From Phaeovulum sp. (GTDB lineage: Bacteria > Pseudomonadota > Alphaproteobacteria > Rhodobacterales > Rhodobacteraceae), in NCBI RefSeq assembly GCF_030684035.1, contig NZ_JAUXPI010000002.1:1-64000 (forward strand): a DNA stretch of 64,000 bases, in the 5' to 3' direction. How positions within the stretch are numbered: position 1 is the stretch's first letter; each line of letters opens with the position of its first letter. The notes beneath the pieces are model-generated. The model was not told where the DNA came from. It saw nothing but the letters and a program-made list of their open reading frames with translations, and made no database searches. Below are positions 44,931 to 54,300 of the stretch, piece by piece. A program made the position numbers and the translations under genes.

Positions 44931-46526
44931 ATGGCACCCCGTGTTCTCGTATCCGACAAACTCTCTGAAACCGCCGTGCAGATCTTCCGCGATCGTGGCG
45001 TGGAGGTGGACTATCTGCCCGATCTCGGCAAGGACAAGGAAAAGCTGCTGGCGGTGATCGGCCAGTATGACGGCCTTGCAATCCGCTCCGCCACCAAGGT
45101 GACCGAAAAGATCCTTGCCGCCGCGACCAGGCTCAAGGTGATCGGCCGCGCCGGGATTGGCGTGGACAACGTCGATATTCCCGCCGCCTCGAAAAAGGGC
45201 GTGATCGTGATGAACACGCCGTTCGGCAATTCGGTTACCACCGCCGAGCACGCGATTGCGATGATGTTCGCGGTGGCGCGGCAACTGCCCGAGGCCTCGG
45301 CCAGCACCCATGCCGGGAAATGGGAGAAGAACCGTTTCATGGGGGTGGAACTGTTCAACAAGACGCTCGGCGTGATCGGCGCGGGCAATATTGGCGGCAT
45401 CGTCTGCGACCGCGCGCTGGGGCTGCGGATGAAGGTCATCGCCTATGATCCGTTCCTCAGCGACGAGCGGGCGCAGAAGATGGGGGTGACCAAGGTCGAG
45501 CTGGATGAGCTGCTGGCGCGCGCCGATTTCATCACCCTGCATGTGCCGATGACCGAAAAGACCCGCAACATCCTGAGCCGCGAGGCGATTGCGAAGATGA
45601 AGAAGGGCGTGCGCATCATCAACTGCGCGCGCGGCGGGCTGATTGACGAGGCGGCGCTGCAGGAGGCGCTGAGCGCAGGGCAGGTGGCCGGGGTGGCGCT
45701 TGATGTGTTCGCCACCGAACCGGCGACCGAATCACCGCTGTTCGGAATGCCGAATGTGGTCTGCACGCCGCACCTTGGTGCCTCGACCACCGAGGCGCAG
45801 GAGAACGTCGCGCTGCAGGTGGCCGAACAGATGTCGGACTACCTGCTGACCGGGGCGGTGCAGAACGCGCTCAACATGCCTTCGGTGACGGCGGAGGAAG
45901 CGGCGGTGATGGGGCCGTGGCTGAAACTGGCGGCGCATCTGGGTGCCTTCGTCGGCCAGATGACCGATGAGCCGATCAAGGCGATCAATATTCTCTATGA
46001 CGGTGCGGTTGCCGAGATGAACCTTGCGGCGCTCAATGCCGCTGCCATCGCGGGCATCATGCGGGCCACCAACCCAGATGTGAACATGGTCTCGGCCCCG
46101 GTGATCGCGCGCGAGCGCGGCATTCAGATTGCCACCACAAGGCAGGAAAAATCGGGCGCGTTCGATGCCTACATCAAGCTGACGGTGGTGACCGAAACCC
46201 GCGAGAGGTCGGTGGCGGGCACCTGTTTTGCCGATGGCAAGCCGCGCTTCATCCAGATCAAGGGCATCAACATCGACGCCGAGGTGGGCGCGCACATGCT
46301 TTACACCACCAACCGCGACGTGCCCGGCATCATCGGCACGCTTGGCGGCACGATGGGCAAGCATGGGGTGAACATCGCCAACTTCACCCTTGGCCGCGCC
46401 AAGGCCGGGGGTGACGCGATTGCCATTCTCTATCTCGACGAGCCGCTGAAACCGGCGGTGATTGCCGAATTGCAGGCGACCGGTCTTTTCCAGCAGGTGA
46501 AGCCCTTGCAGTTTGAGGTCGCCTGA
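44931..46526 (+). CDS. serA: D-3-phosphoglycerate dehydrogenase
   Basis: 531 residues, first enzyme of the serine pathway, long type. NAD-binding loop GVIGAGNIGGIVCDRALG, catalytic Arg in NCARGGLIDEAAL, catalytic His in TPHLGAST. After the catalytic part come the allosteric-substrate-binding region (about 320-450) and a C-terminal ACT domain (about 455-531; TTNRDVPGIIGTLGG), the likely site of serine feedback. AAGGAG precedes ATG 44931. A strong terminator follows. Confidence 0.96.
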   Translation: MAPRVLVSDKLSETAVQIFRDRGVEVDYLPDLGKDKEKLLAVIGQYDGLAIRSATKVTEKILAAATRLKVIGRAGIGVDNVDIPAASKKGVIVMNTPFGNSVTTAEHAIAMMFAVARQLPEASASTHAGKWEKNRFMGVELFNKTLGVIGAGNIGGIVCDRALGLRMKVIAYDPFLSDERAQKMGVTKVELDELLARADFITLHVPMTEKTRNILSREAIAKMKKGVRIINCARGGLIDEAALQEALSAGQVAGVALDVFATEPATESPLFGMPNVVCTPHLGASTTEAQENVALQVAEQMSDYLLTGAVQNALNMPSVTAEEAAVMGPWLKLAAHLGAFVGQMTDEPIKAINILYDGAVAEMNLAALNAAAIAGIMRATNPDVNMVSAPVIARERGIQIATTRQEKSGAFDAYIKLTVVTETRERSVAGTCFADGKPRFIQIKGINIDAEVGAHMLYTTNRDVPGIIGTLGGTMGKHGVNIANFTLGRAKAGGDAIAILYLDEPLKPAVIAELQATGLFQQVKPLQFEVA

Positions 46527-46546
46527 AGCCTGTGGTAACGAGTGCC

Positions 46547-46575
46547 GGCCTTCCGCCCAGGCGGAAGGCCTTTTC
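46547..46575 (+). terminator. Intrinsic terminator of serC-serA
   Basis: GGCCTTCCGCC (46547-46557) and GGCGGAAGGCC (46560-46570) form an 11-bp stem followed by TTTT. It begins 21 nt after the serA stop and ends only about 14 nt before the start of the next gene, so that gene depends on read-through or a promoter inside this segment. Confidence 0.88.
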
Positions 46576-46588
46576 ATTGCGGGGCATC

Positions 46589-47323
46589 ATGCAGACCTAT
46601 GCCGTCGGCGACATTCACGGCCAACGCGCGCTGCTGGAGCAGGCGCACGAACTGATTGCGGCGGATCGCGCGGCCAATGGCGAGGCGGATGCGCCGGTGG
46701 TGCATGTGGGCGATGTGGTGGACCGTGGCCCCGACAGCCGGGGATCCATCGCGTTCCTGATGCAGGGGCAGGCGGCGGGCGCGCCGTGGCTGGTGCTGAA
46801 AGGCAACCATGACCGGATGTTTGAGGGCTTTCTCGCCGACCCCTGGCAGCGCGACCCCGGCCTGCGAGCCGAGCTGAGCTGGCTGCACCCACGGCTGGGT
46901 GGGCCGCAAACGCTTGAATCCTACGGGCTGCGAAAACCGGCGGATCGGCCGGTCGATCAGGTCCATGCCGAGGCCTTGGCTGCGGTGCCGCAGGCGCACC
47001 GCGACTGGCTTGCCGGGCTGCCGCTTTACCATCTGCGCGGGCAGGCGCTGTTCGTGCATGCGGGCATCCGCCCTGGTGTCGATCTGGCGGCGCAGCGCGA
47101 GCATGACCTCTTGTGGATCCGCGCCGATTTTCTGGAAGATACCCGTGATCACGGCGCGCTGGTCGTGCATGGCCACACCGCGATCGATGCGGCGCGGCAT
47201 CATGGCAACCGGCTGAACATCGACAGCTCGGCTGGCTATGGCGGCCCGGTTTCGGCGGTGGTGATCGAGGGCCGTGATGCCTGGCTCTTGACCCCGGCGG
47301 GGCGGGTGCCGCTGCTGCCCTGA
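46589..47323 (+). CDS. PPP-type metallophosphoesterase (serine/threonine phosphatase-like)
   Basis: 244 residues. Metal-site motifs in order: VGDIHGQ, VGDVVDRGPDSRG, LKGNHDRM, and the later His residues in LFVHAGIRP and VVHGHTA. The pattern is that of the bacterial PPP family (protein phosphatases and Ap4A-type hydrolases). Cytoplasmic. Start ATG 46589; the serA terminator lies directly upstream. Confidence 0.88.
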   Translation: MQTYAVGDIHGQRALLEQAHELIAADRAANGEADAPVVHVGDVVDRGPDSRGSIAFLMQGQAAGAPWLVLKGNHDRMFEGFLADPWQRDPGLRAELSWLHPRLGGPQTLESYGLRKPADRPVDQVHAEALAAVPQAHRDWLAGLPLYHLRGQALFVHAGIRPGVDLAAQREHDLLWIRADFLEDTRDHGALVVHGHTAIDAARHHGNRLNIDSSAGYGGPVSAVVIEGRDAWLLTPAGRVPLLP

Positions 47324-47397
47324 GCCGCTGCATTCCGCCCGCATTCCTGCCGCCGCCCCGCCTTGCCAAAGCCCTGCCCGCGTGCTTGCATGGGCAC

Positions 47398-47943
47398 ATG
47401 CGTATGCGCCTCGTGCCCTGGGCCTGGGTGGTCGTGCTGATGGCCGCTGCCGCCGTGGCGATGCTGCTTTCCGGCCGCGCGCTGGTCTGCGGCTGCGGCA
47501 GCGTCCGGCTTTTCAGCGCTGCCGCCGAAACCGCCGAGGTCTCGCAGCAATTCACCGATTGGTACACGCTTTCGCATCTGGTGCACGGGTTGCTGCTTTA
47601 TGGTGCGGCGTGGCTGGCGCTGCCGCATCTGGCCTTGGCATGGCGGATGGTTGCCGCCGTGGCGGTCGAGGCGCTTTGGGAGGTGATCGAAAACGCCGAC
47701 CCGATCATCGGGCGGTTCCGCGCCGAGGCGGCGGAACTGGGCGCGGTGGGCGATACCGTGCTGAATGCCGAGGGCGACATTCTGGCAATGGTGGCGGGGT
47801 TCTGGCTGGCGCGGCTGTTGCCGGTCTGGGCTTCGGCGGCACTTGCGGTGGCGCTGGAACTGCTGGCCTTCTGGGCAATCGGCGATGGGCTGGTGCTGAT
47901 CGTGCTGCGCCGGATCCTGCCCGCGGCGGTGCCCGGCGGCTAG
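47398..47943 (+). CDS. DUF2585 (UPF0314) membrane protein
   Basis: 181 residues with four to five membrane helices. Family-typical: [54 protein letters not shown] and a terminal hydrophobic repeat. Uncharacterised family, common in alphaproteobacteria. ATG 47398 preferred to the upstream TTG 47386. Confidence 0.85.
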   Translation: MRMRLVPWAWVVVLMAAAAVAMLLSGRALVCGCGSVRLFSAAAETAEVSQQFTDWYTLSHLVHGLLLYGAAWLALPHLALAWRMVAAVAVEALWEVIENADPIIGRFRAEAAELGAVGDTVLNAEGDILAMVAGFWLARLLPVWASAALAVALELLAFWAIGDGLVLIVLRRILPAAVPGG

Positions 47944-48019
47944 CCCACGACGCCGCGTAAAGGCTGGCGCGGGGAGGCGCGCGCAGCTAGGCTTTGGCGG
48001 AACTCTGGGGGAGATTACC

Positions 48020-49195
48020 ATGACAGACATCGTCATCCTGTCGGGCGCGCGCACCGCTATCGGCACCTTCGGCGGCAGCCTTGCGGGGCTGGGGCCGATC
48101 GATCTGGCGACCATCGCCATGAAGGCGGCGCTGGAGCGGGCCGGGGTTGAGGGCGGGCAGATCGGGCATGTGATGCTTGGCCATGTCATCAACACCGAGC
48201 CGCGCGACATGTATGTGAGCCGCGTTGCGGCGTTGCAGGCGGGGGTGCCTGAAACCACGCCTGCAATGAACGTGAACCGGCTGTGCGGCTCGGGCGCGCA
48301 GGCGATCGTTTCGGCGATGCAGGCGCTGATCCTGGCAGATGCCGATTTCGCCCTGGCAGGCGGCGCGGAATGCATGAGCCGCGCCCCCTACAGCCTGCCC
48401 GCCGCGCGCTGGGGCCAGAAGATGGGTGACGTGAAGGCCGTCGACATGATGACCGGCACGCTCAACTGCCCGTTCGGCAGCGGCCACATGGGGGTGACGG
48501 CGGAAAACGTGGCGCGCGAGATCGGCATCAGCCGCGCCGATCAGGATGCCTTCGCGCTGGAAAGCCAGCGCCGCGCGGCGGCGGCAATTGCGGCGGGGCA
48601 TTTCAAGGCGGAAATCGTGCCGGTCGAGATTGTCGGGCGCAAGGGAACAGTGGTGTTCGACACCGATGAGCACCCGAAGGCGACGAGCCTTGAGGCGCTT
48701 GCGGCGCTGCGGCCGGTGTTCCTCAAGGACGGCACGGTAACGGCAGGCAACGCCAGCGGCATCAATGACGCCGCGGCGGCGCTGGTGCTGGCGCGGGCCG
48801 ATGCGGCGGCGAAAGCCGGGCTCGCCCCGCGCGCGCGCATTCTCGGCTATGCCCATGCCGGGGTGCGGCCCGAGGTGATGGGGCTCGGCCCGGTGCCCGC
48901 CGTGCGCGCGCTGCTGGCGCGGACCGGGCTCAGGCTGGCCGATTTCGACTGGATCGAATCGAACGAGGCTTTTGCCGCGCAGGCGATTGCGGTCAGCCGC
49001 GAGCTGGGGCTTGATCCGGCCAGGGTCAACCCCGACGGCGGCGCGATTGCGCTTGGCCACCCGGTAGGGGCCACCGGCGCGCTGCTGACGGTGAAGGCGC
49101 TCCATGCGCTGGAACGCAGTGGTGGCCGCCGGGCGCTCATCACCATGTGCATTGGCGGCGGTCAGGGCATAGCGCTGGCGATCGAACGGGCCTGA
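48020..49195 (+). CDS. Acetyl-CoA C-acyltransferase (thiolase)
   Basis: 391 residues. Catalytic set: Cys89 in [11 protein letters not shown], His347 in [11 protein letters not shown], Cys377 in MCIGGGQG. Thiolases condense two acyl-CoA molecules or split 3-ketoacyl-CoA; a biosynthetic acetoacetyl-CoA role (polyhydroxyalkanoate or related) or beta-oxidation are both possible. GGGGGAG lies before ATG 48020. The palindromic element follows the stop. Confidence 0.93.
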   Translation: MTDIVILSGARTAIGTFGGSLAGLGPIDLATIAMKAALERAGVEGGQIGHVMLGHVINTEPRDMYVSRVAALQAGVPETTPAMNVNRLCGSGAQAIVSAMQALILADADFALAGGAECMSRAPYSLPAARWGQKMGDVKAVDMMTGTLNCPFGSGHMGVTAENVAREIGISRADQDAFALESQRRAAAAIAAGHFKAEIVPVEIVGRKGTVVFDTDEHPKATSLEALAALRPVFLKDGTVTAGNASGINDAAAALVLARADAAAKAGLAPRARILGYAHAGVRPEVMGLGPVPAVRALLARTGLRLADFDWIESNEAFAAQAIAVSRELGLDPARVNPDGGAIALGHPVGATGALLTVKALHALERSGGRRALITMCIGGGQGIALAIERA

Positions 49196-49206
49196 TCCTG
49201 CCGCCT

Positions 49207-49290
49207 GCTTTGGTCCAAATATCCCCGCCGGAGGCGACTGCGGCGCTGGTGCTGGCCTCCGGCGGGGGTATTTCGCGCGAAGACGAAGCG
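49207..49290. repeat. Palindromic intergenic element, copy 2
   Basis: AAATATCCCCGCCGGAGGC (49217-49235) is complementary to GCCTCCGGCGGGGGTATTT (49255-49273), 19 bp with a single T-G pair, around a 19-nt loop; outer GCTT and AAGC give weak extra pairing. The core is the same as in the element at 36400-36476. It sits between the convergent thiolase and PBP1C genes and probably terminates both. 49291-49342 holds nothing else I can name. Confidence 0.75.
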
Positions 49291-49342
49291 GCTTGGAGCC
49301 TGCCCGACAAAACTGGGCACCGGTTTTGTCGCCAGGCAGACC

Positions 49343-51379
49343 CTAGCGCAGGGTGATTTCGGCGCGGGCGGCATTGCCCTTGGCGTCGATCACGCTCAGC
49401 ACGACAAAGCCGGGGCCGGGCATCGGCAGGGTGGTTTCACGCGCCCGGATCGCCAGCGCCACCGGCACGCCGTTGGCGAGCCAGGTGAAGGGCGGGGTGC
49501 CGCCGATGATTTTCACCGCCAGCGCGCCGCCGGGTGCCTCGATCAACGCGCCGTCCGGCGGGAACATCAGATCTGGCGCATCCGGGTTGCTGGTGGCGAA
49601 GGCCGCACCGCGGGGGCGAAAGCGTTGCAGCGGCTGCGGCAGGCGCTCGGTTGGCAGCAGCAGGGTTGCGGGGGGCGGCGGCGGCAGCGGGTCGGGGGTG
49701 GCTTTTGCGCGCCCGATCAGCTCGAACAGGATCGGTGCGGCGAGATCGCCGCCAAAGGCACCCGGCACCGGGGTACCGTCGGCGCGGCCAAGCCAGACCC
49801 CCGCGACGTGACGGCCGTCAAAGCCGAGCGCCAGTGCATCGCGGTGGCCGTAGCTGGTGCCGGTCTTGTAGGCGAGACGACCCGGCGCGGCCCCTGCGGG
49901 CGGCGGCAGTCCGGCGAGGATATCGGCAACCTGCCAGCCCGCCACCGGGCCGAAGAGGCGCTGCGTCAGCGGCGCGCCCGGCCCCGGCTCGGCGCTCAGC
50001 GTGATCGGCGCGCCGAGCCGGGCAAGGGCTGCATAGGCCTGCACCAGCCCTTCGAGGCTGACCCCGACCCCGCCCAGTGCTACCGCGAGGCCGGGCGTGC
50101 CCTCGACCTCGGCGCGCACACCGGCGCGGGTCAGCGTGGCCAGCAGCCGCGCCGGGCCGACCGCTTCGGTCAGGCTTACCGCCGGGATGTTGAGCGAGGC
50201 CTGCAACGCGGCGCGCACGGTGACGGTGCCGCGAAACTGCCGGTCGAAGTTTTGCGGCCGCCAGTTGCCGAAGGCGGTGGGGCGATCTTCGATCAGGGTT
50301 TCGGGGTGGGCGAGGCCGTCATCGAAGGCCAGCGCATAGATGAAGGGTTTGAGGGTCGAGCCCGGTGAGCGCAGCGCCGTGGTCATGTCAACGAAGCCCG
50401 CGCGGGCATCGCTGCTCCATTCCGCCGCGCCGACATGCGCCAGGATCGCGCCGCTCTGGTGGTCGGCAAGGATCATCGCGGCGGTCAGCCGGCCTTCCTG
50501 CCCCGCGACGGCACGGCGCGCCAGCGCCTCGGCGGCGCGTTGCAATGCGGGGTCGATGGTGGTGGCAATGCGCGCCGCCCCCGGCTGCGCCCGGTGCAGC
50601 CTTTCGGTCAGGTGCGGCGCGAGCGCGGGAAAGCCGCGGCGCGTGGCGGGGACGGGTTCGCGCAGTGCCGCCGCCACTTCGCTAGCGTCAAGCATGCCCG
50701 CCGCCGCAAGTCGGGCCAGCACGCGGGCCCTTGCGGCCTCGGCGGCTTGCGGCGCGCGGTCGGGGCGGCGCGCCTCGGGGGATTGCGGCAGCGCCACCAG
50801 CAGCGCCGCCTCGGCGGTGGTCAGACGGCGCGGCTCCTTGCCGAACCAGGCCAGTGTCGCGGCGCGGATGCCCTCCAGATTGCCGCCATAGGGGGCAAGC
50901 CGCAGGTAGAGGTCGAGGATTTCGACCTTGCTCAGCCGCTGTTCCAGCGCCAGCGCCACCCGGATCTGGCGGATCTTGCCCGCCACGCTGCCGGTTGGCC
51001 CTTCCTCGAGCAGCCGGGCAACCTGCATGGTCAGCGTCGAGCCGCCCGAGATCACCCGGCGGTTCCAGAGCGCCTGCGCAACGGCGCGGCCGAGCGCCAG
51101 CGGATCGACGCCGGAATGGCTGTAGAAGCGCTGATCCTCATAGGCCAGAAGCAGCGTCACGAAGCGGTCATCGACCGGGCCGGGTGCCAGACGCCAGCGG
51201 CCATCGGAAACCTGAAAGGCGCGCAACAGGCTGCCATCGCGCGCCAGCACCTCGGTGCCGATTTCCACCGAAAGCGGTGGCAGCTCGGTGCGGGCCACCC
51301 AGCCGCGCCCGGCATCGAGCAAAAAGGCGGCGGCCCAGAGGGCCGCCACCAGCAAGATCAGACCACGGTGCAAGCGCAA
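49343..51379 (-). CDS. pbpC: Penicillin-binding protein 1C
   Basis: 678 residues from TTG 51379; TTG 51373 is an alternative and no ATG is available. One N-terminal membrane helix, GT51 glycosyltransferase domain (catalytic Glu81 in YEDQRFYSHSGVD; SGGSTLTMQ), transpeptidase domain (Ser341-x-x-Lys344 in GSTLKPF; SLN 395-397; KTGTS 505-509) and the C-terminal BiPBP_C domain. Polymerises and possibly cross-links murein. It starts 4 nt downstream of the alpha-2-macroglobulin stop, the well-known A2M-PBP1C pairing. Confidence 0.93.
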   Translation of the reverse strand: MRLHRGLILLVAALWAAAFLLDAGRGWVARTELPPLSVEIGTEVLARDGSLLRAFQVSDGRWRLAPGPVDDRFVTLLLAYEDQRFYSHSGVDPLALGRAVAQALWNRRVISGGSTLTMQVARLLEEGPTGSVAGKIRQIRVALALEQRLSKVEILDLYLRLAPYGGNLEGIRAATLAWFGKEPRRLTTAEAALLVALPQSPEARRPDRAPQAAEAARARVLARLAAAGMLDASEVAAALREPVPATRRGFPALAPHLTERLHRAQPGAARIATTIDPALQRAAEALARRAVAGQEGRLTAAMILADHQSGAILAHVGAAEWSSDARAGFVDMTTALRSPGSTLKPFIYALAFDDGLAHPETLIEDRPTAFGNWRPQNFDRQFRGTVTVRAALQASLNIPAVSLTEAVGPARLLATLTRAGVRAEVEGTPGLAVALGGVGVSLEGLVQAYAALARLGAPITLSAEPGPGAPLTQRLFGPVAGWQVADILAGLPPPAGAAPGRLAYKTGTSYGHRDALALGFDGRHVAGVWLGRADGTPVPGAFGGDLAAPILFELIGRAKATPDPLPPPPPATLLLPTERLPQPLQRFRPRGAAFATSNPDAPDLMFPPDGALIEAPGGALAVKIIGGTPPFTWLANGVPVALAIRARETTLPMPGPGFVVLSVIDAKGNAARAEITLR

Positions 51380-51383
51380 CGGA

Positions 51384-54300
51384 TCAGTACACCGTGACCC
51401 GCCCGGCAGCGGTCTGCGCGCGCATGTCGGGTCGATACATGTCTTCAACGCTTGCCGCCGGGTGGTGGAAACTGCCGGGGCTGATAGCGCGCACGATATA
51501 GGCAAGGCGGAAGATATCGCGGCCATACCAGTCGATTGCCGCAAGGAAGCGGTCCTGGCGGAACTCGGTCATCGAGGTGCCCTGGGCAATGTCGAGCCAG
51601 TCGAGCGCCGCGATATCGCCCGCCCGCAGCAGGTTCGGGTTGTCAATCTCGAAGCCAGCGGGCAGCGGGTCGTTGACCATCAGCCGCGCCGCGCCATCGG
51701 CCTCGTGCGGGATGATTTCGAGCACCACCACCAGCCTTGTGCCCTGCACCACGCTTTCGGGCGAAACCGCCTCGCCTTCGAAGGTGTAGTAGATGCGGTT
51801 GATCGTGTAGCCCTTGCCGCCAGCGGGTTCGGGCACCTCGGGAACGCCGAAGGTGGTCAGCGTCAGCGTGGCCTGGGTAAGCGAGCCGTTGCCGATGCTG
51901 GCCGGGCTGAACCCCGGCCCGTCATCGAGCACCCGCACCAGCGGCCCGGTGAACGGCATGCCGTTGAGGGTGAAGCCTTCGGCCCCGGGGCGGTCGATGA
52001 GCGCATGCGTGGCCATCAGCGCCCAGGTCGCCTCCTGGGTGGAAAGCCGCTGGCCCTGAAGCCGGAGCGCCAGCGCCTGGCCCGCCTGATCTGCGGCAAT
52101 CACATTCGACCCCGCCTCGACTGCCAGCGCCAGAACCGCGGCCTGATCGCGCAGGCGGGTGCCGTAATCCACCCGCCAGAGCGGGGTTTCGGGCGAGCGG
52201 TCGGCCATCAGCCGCGCGGCACGGGCAAACATTGCGTCGGCCCGGGTCTGTTCGCCGTAAGAGGCGAGGGCGGCCCCCAGTTGTGCGGCGGCAAGCGGGG
52301 TGGCGAAATCATCGCCCTTCACATCGGAATAGTAGCGAAGATCGCCCACCGGCACCGCGCCTTCACGCGCCAGCACCATCAGCGCATAGGCGATATCGAC
52401 ACCGCCGCCGTTGCTGCCCGCATCGAATTCGGGCGCGTAGTTCACCTGATTGCGCAGATTGTCGAGCGCGTTGCGGAAGGCGTTTGCGGGCACCGCATAG
52501 CCCTGCGTCTGCGCCCGGCTGAGGAAGTCGGTCACATAGGCATCAAGCCAGAGGTCACCCGAGTCGGGATACCAGAGGCCAAAGGCACCGCTGGCATCCT
52601 GATTGGTCAGCACTTCGGAAATCGCGGCGGTGATGCGGGCGCTGATATCCTCTTGCCCGGCAAGACCCATCGCCGCGGCGACGTCGTTGAAATAAAGCAG
52701 CGGCAGCGCCTTTGAGGTGATCTGTTCGGTGCAGCCGTAGGGATAGGCATTGAGCGAAGCCAGAAGCCCCGCCGTATCGAACCGCGCCAGCGGCCCGACC
52801 GCAAGCGTGGCGTGTCCTGTGCCCGGCACGAAGCCAGCGAAGACATTGGCATCAAGCGTGAAGCTTTTGCCCGCCGCCAGTTCAAAGCGCGACTGATGCG
52901 AAACCGCCGGGTCGAGGCGCTGCACCGGGATGCTGAGCAGCTTTTCCAGCCGCTTGCCATCGGGCGTGGTCAGCGCAATGCGCAGCGTTTGGGTGCCTTC
53001 CACTTCCCCCGCCGTGACCGGAATGCTGAGCGAGAAGGTGCGGCGCGGCGCGAGGTTGACCTCGGTCGGGGTCGCGCCGAGGTTCAGCCCGGTGGCCGAA
53101 ACCTCCAGCGCCATGCGGCCGGGCGCGCCCGAGGTATGGGTCAGCTCCAGCAGCAGCCGCGACTGATCGCCCGGGGCCATGAAGCGCGGAACGGTGGCGG
53201 TGACCACCACCGGATCGCGCACCAGCACATCGGTGCTGGCCTGACCGATGCCCGAAGCCGACCACACCACCGCCATCAGCCGCACCGTGCCGTTGAAGGC
53301 GGGCATGGCAAATTCGGTGCGGGCGTAGCCATCGGAACCGACAGTCAGCGGGCCGGAGAAATAGGCGACGAGCTCTTCGGTGGGGGGCGGGGCCTGCATT
53401 TTCAGCCCGGCGTCGGAATCGCCGCCAGAGCGCAACACGCCCAAAGTGCCCGAGCGCCCGTCGATCAGCCGCCCGTAAAGGTCGCGCAGGCCGATGCCAA
53501 GGCGGCGCTGGCCAAAATAATGCGCGGCGGGGTCGGGGGATTTGAACCCGGTCAGGTTGAGAATGCCAAGATCGACCGCGGCAATGGTGGCCCAGGCGGT
53601 TTCACCCGCTGCCACGCCGTCAACCTTCAGCGCCACCGGCAGCGGCGCGCGCGGATCAGAGGCTGCGGCCACTTCCAGCGTGGCATTCAGGTGCCGGGCA
53701 CCGGGGTCAACGGTGGCGTGGGCAAGGCCGAGCGCGCGGTTCGGCACCCGGTCGGCGGCGGCGTTGGCCAAGGGGCGCAGCACCGAGGCGGTGACATAGG
53801 CCCCCGCGCCCCATTCATCGGTCACCGGCAGTTCGATCACGTTCTCGCCCGCCGTTACTGCCACGGTTTGCAGCGAAATCAGGTGGTTGGAAAGCACCGA
53901 TACCACCGCCACGCCATCGGCCTGCGGCACCAGGCGCAACCGCGCCACATCGCCGGACCGGTAGCTTGCGGCATCGAGCGAAAGCGTCAGGCGGTCAGGG
54001 CTGTCGATGGCACCGGCGGGGGCATACCAGCCCGCGTAGAAATCCATCGAGGCCGCGGCATAGTTGCCGCTGACCGATTCGATTTTCAACTCGTAATGGC
54101 CCCAGTCAACCCGCGCGCCAATCTCGACCGCGCCTGCAGTGGTGAGCGCCAGATTGCCCTCTGCCACGCGGGTGCGGTGGGTTACCGGCTCCCAGTTCCA
54201 GGAGCCGGAAACGGCGTACCACTGGTAGCGGGTCTCAACCCGGTTCACCACCCAGTGCACCGGCATCGCGGCGGGGGCAGCATTTGCCCCGAGTGCGACG

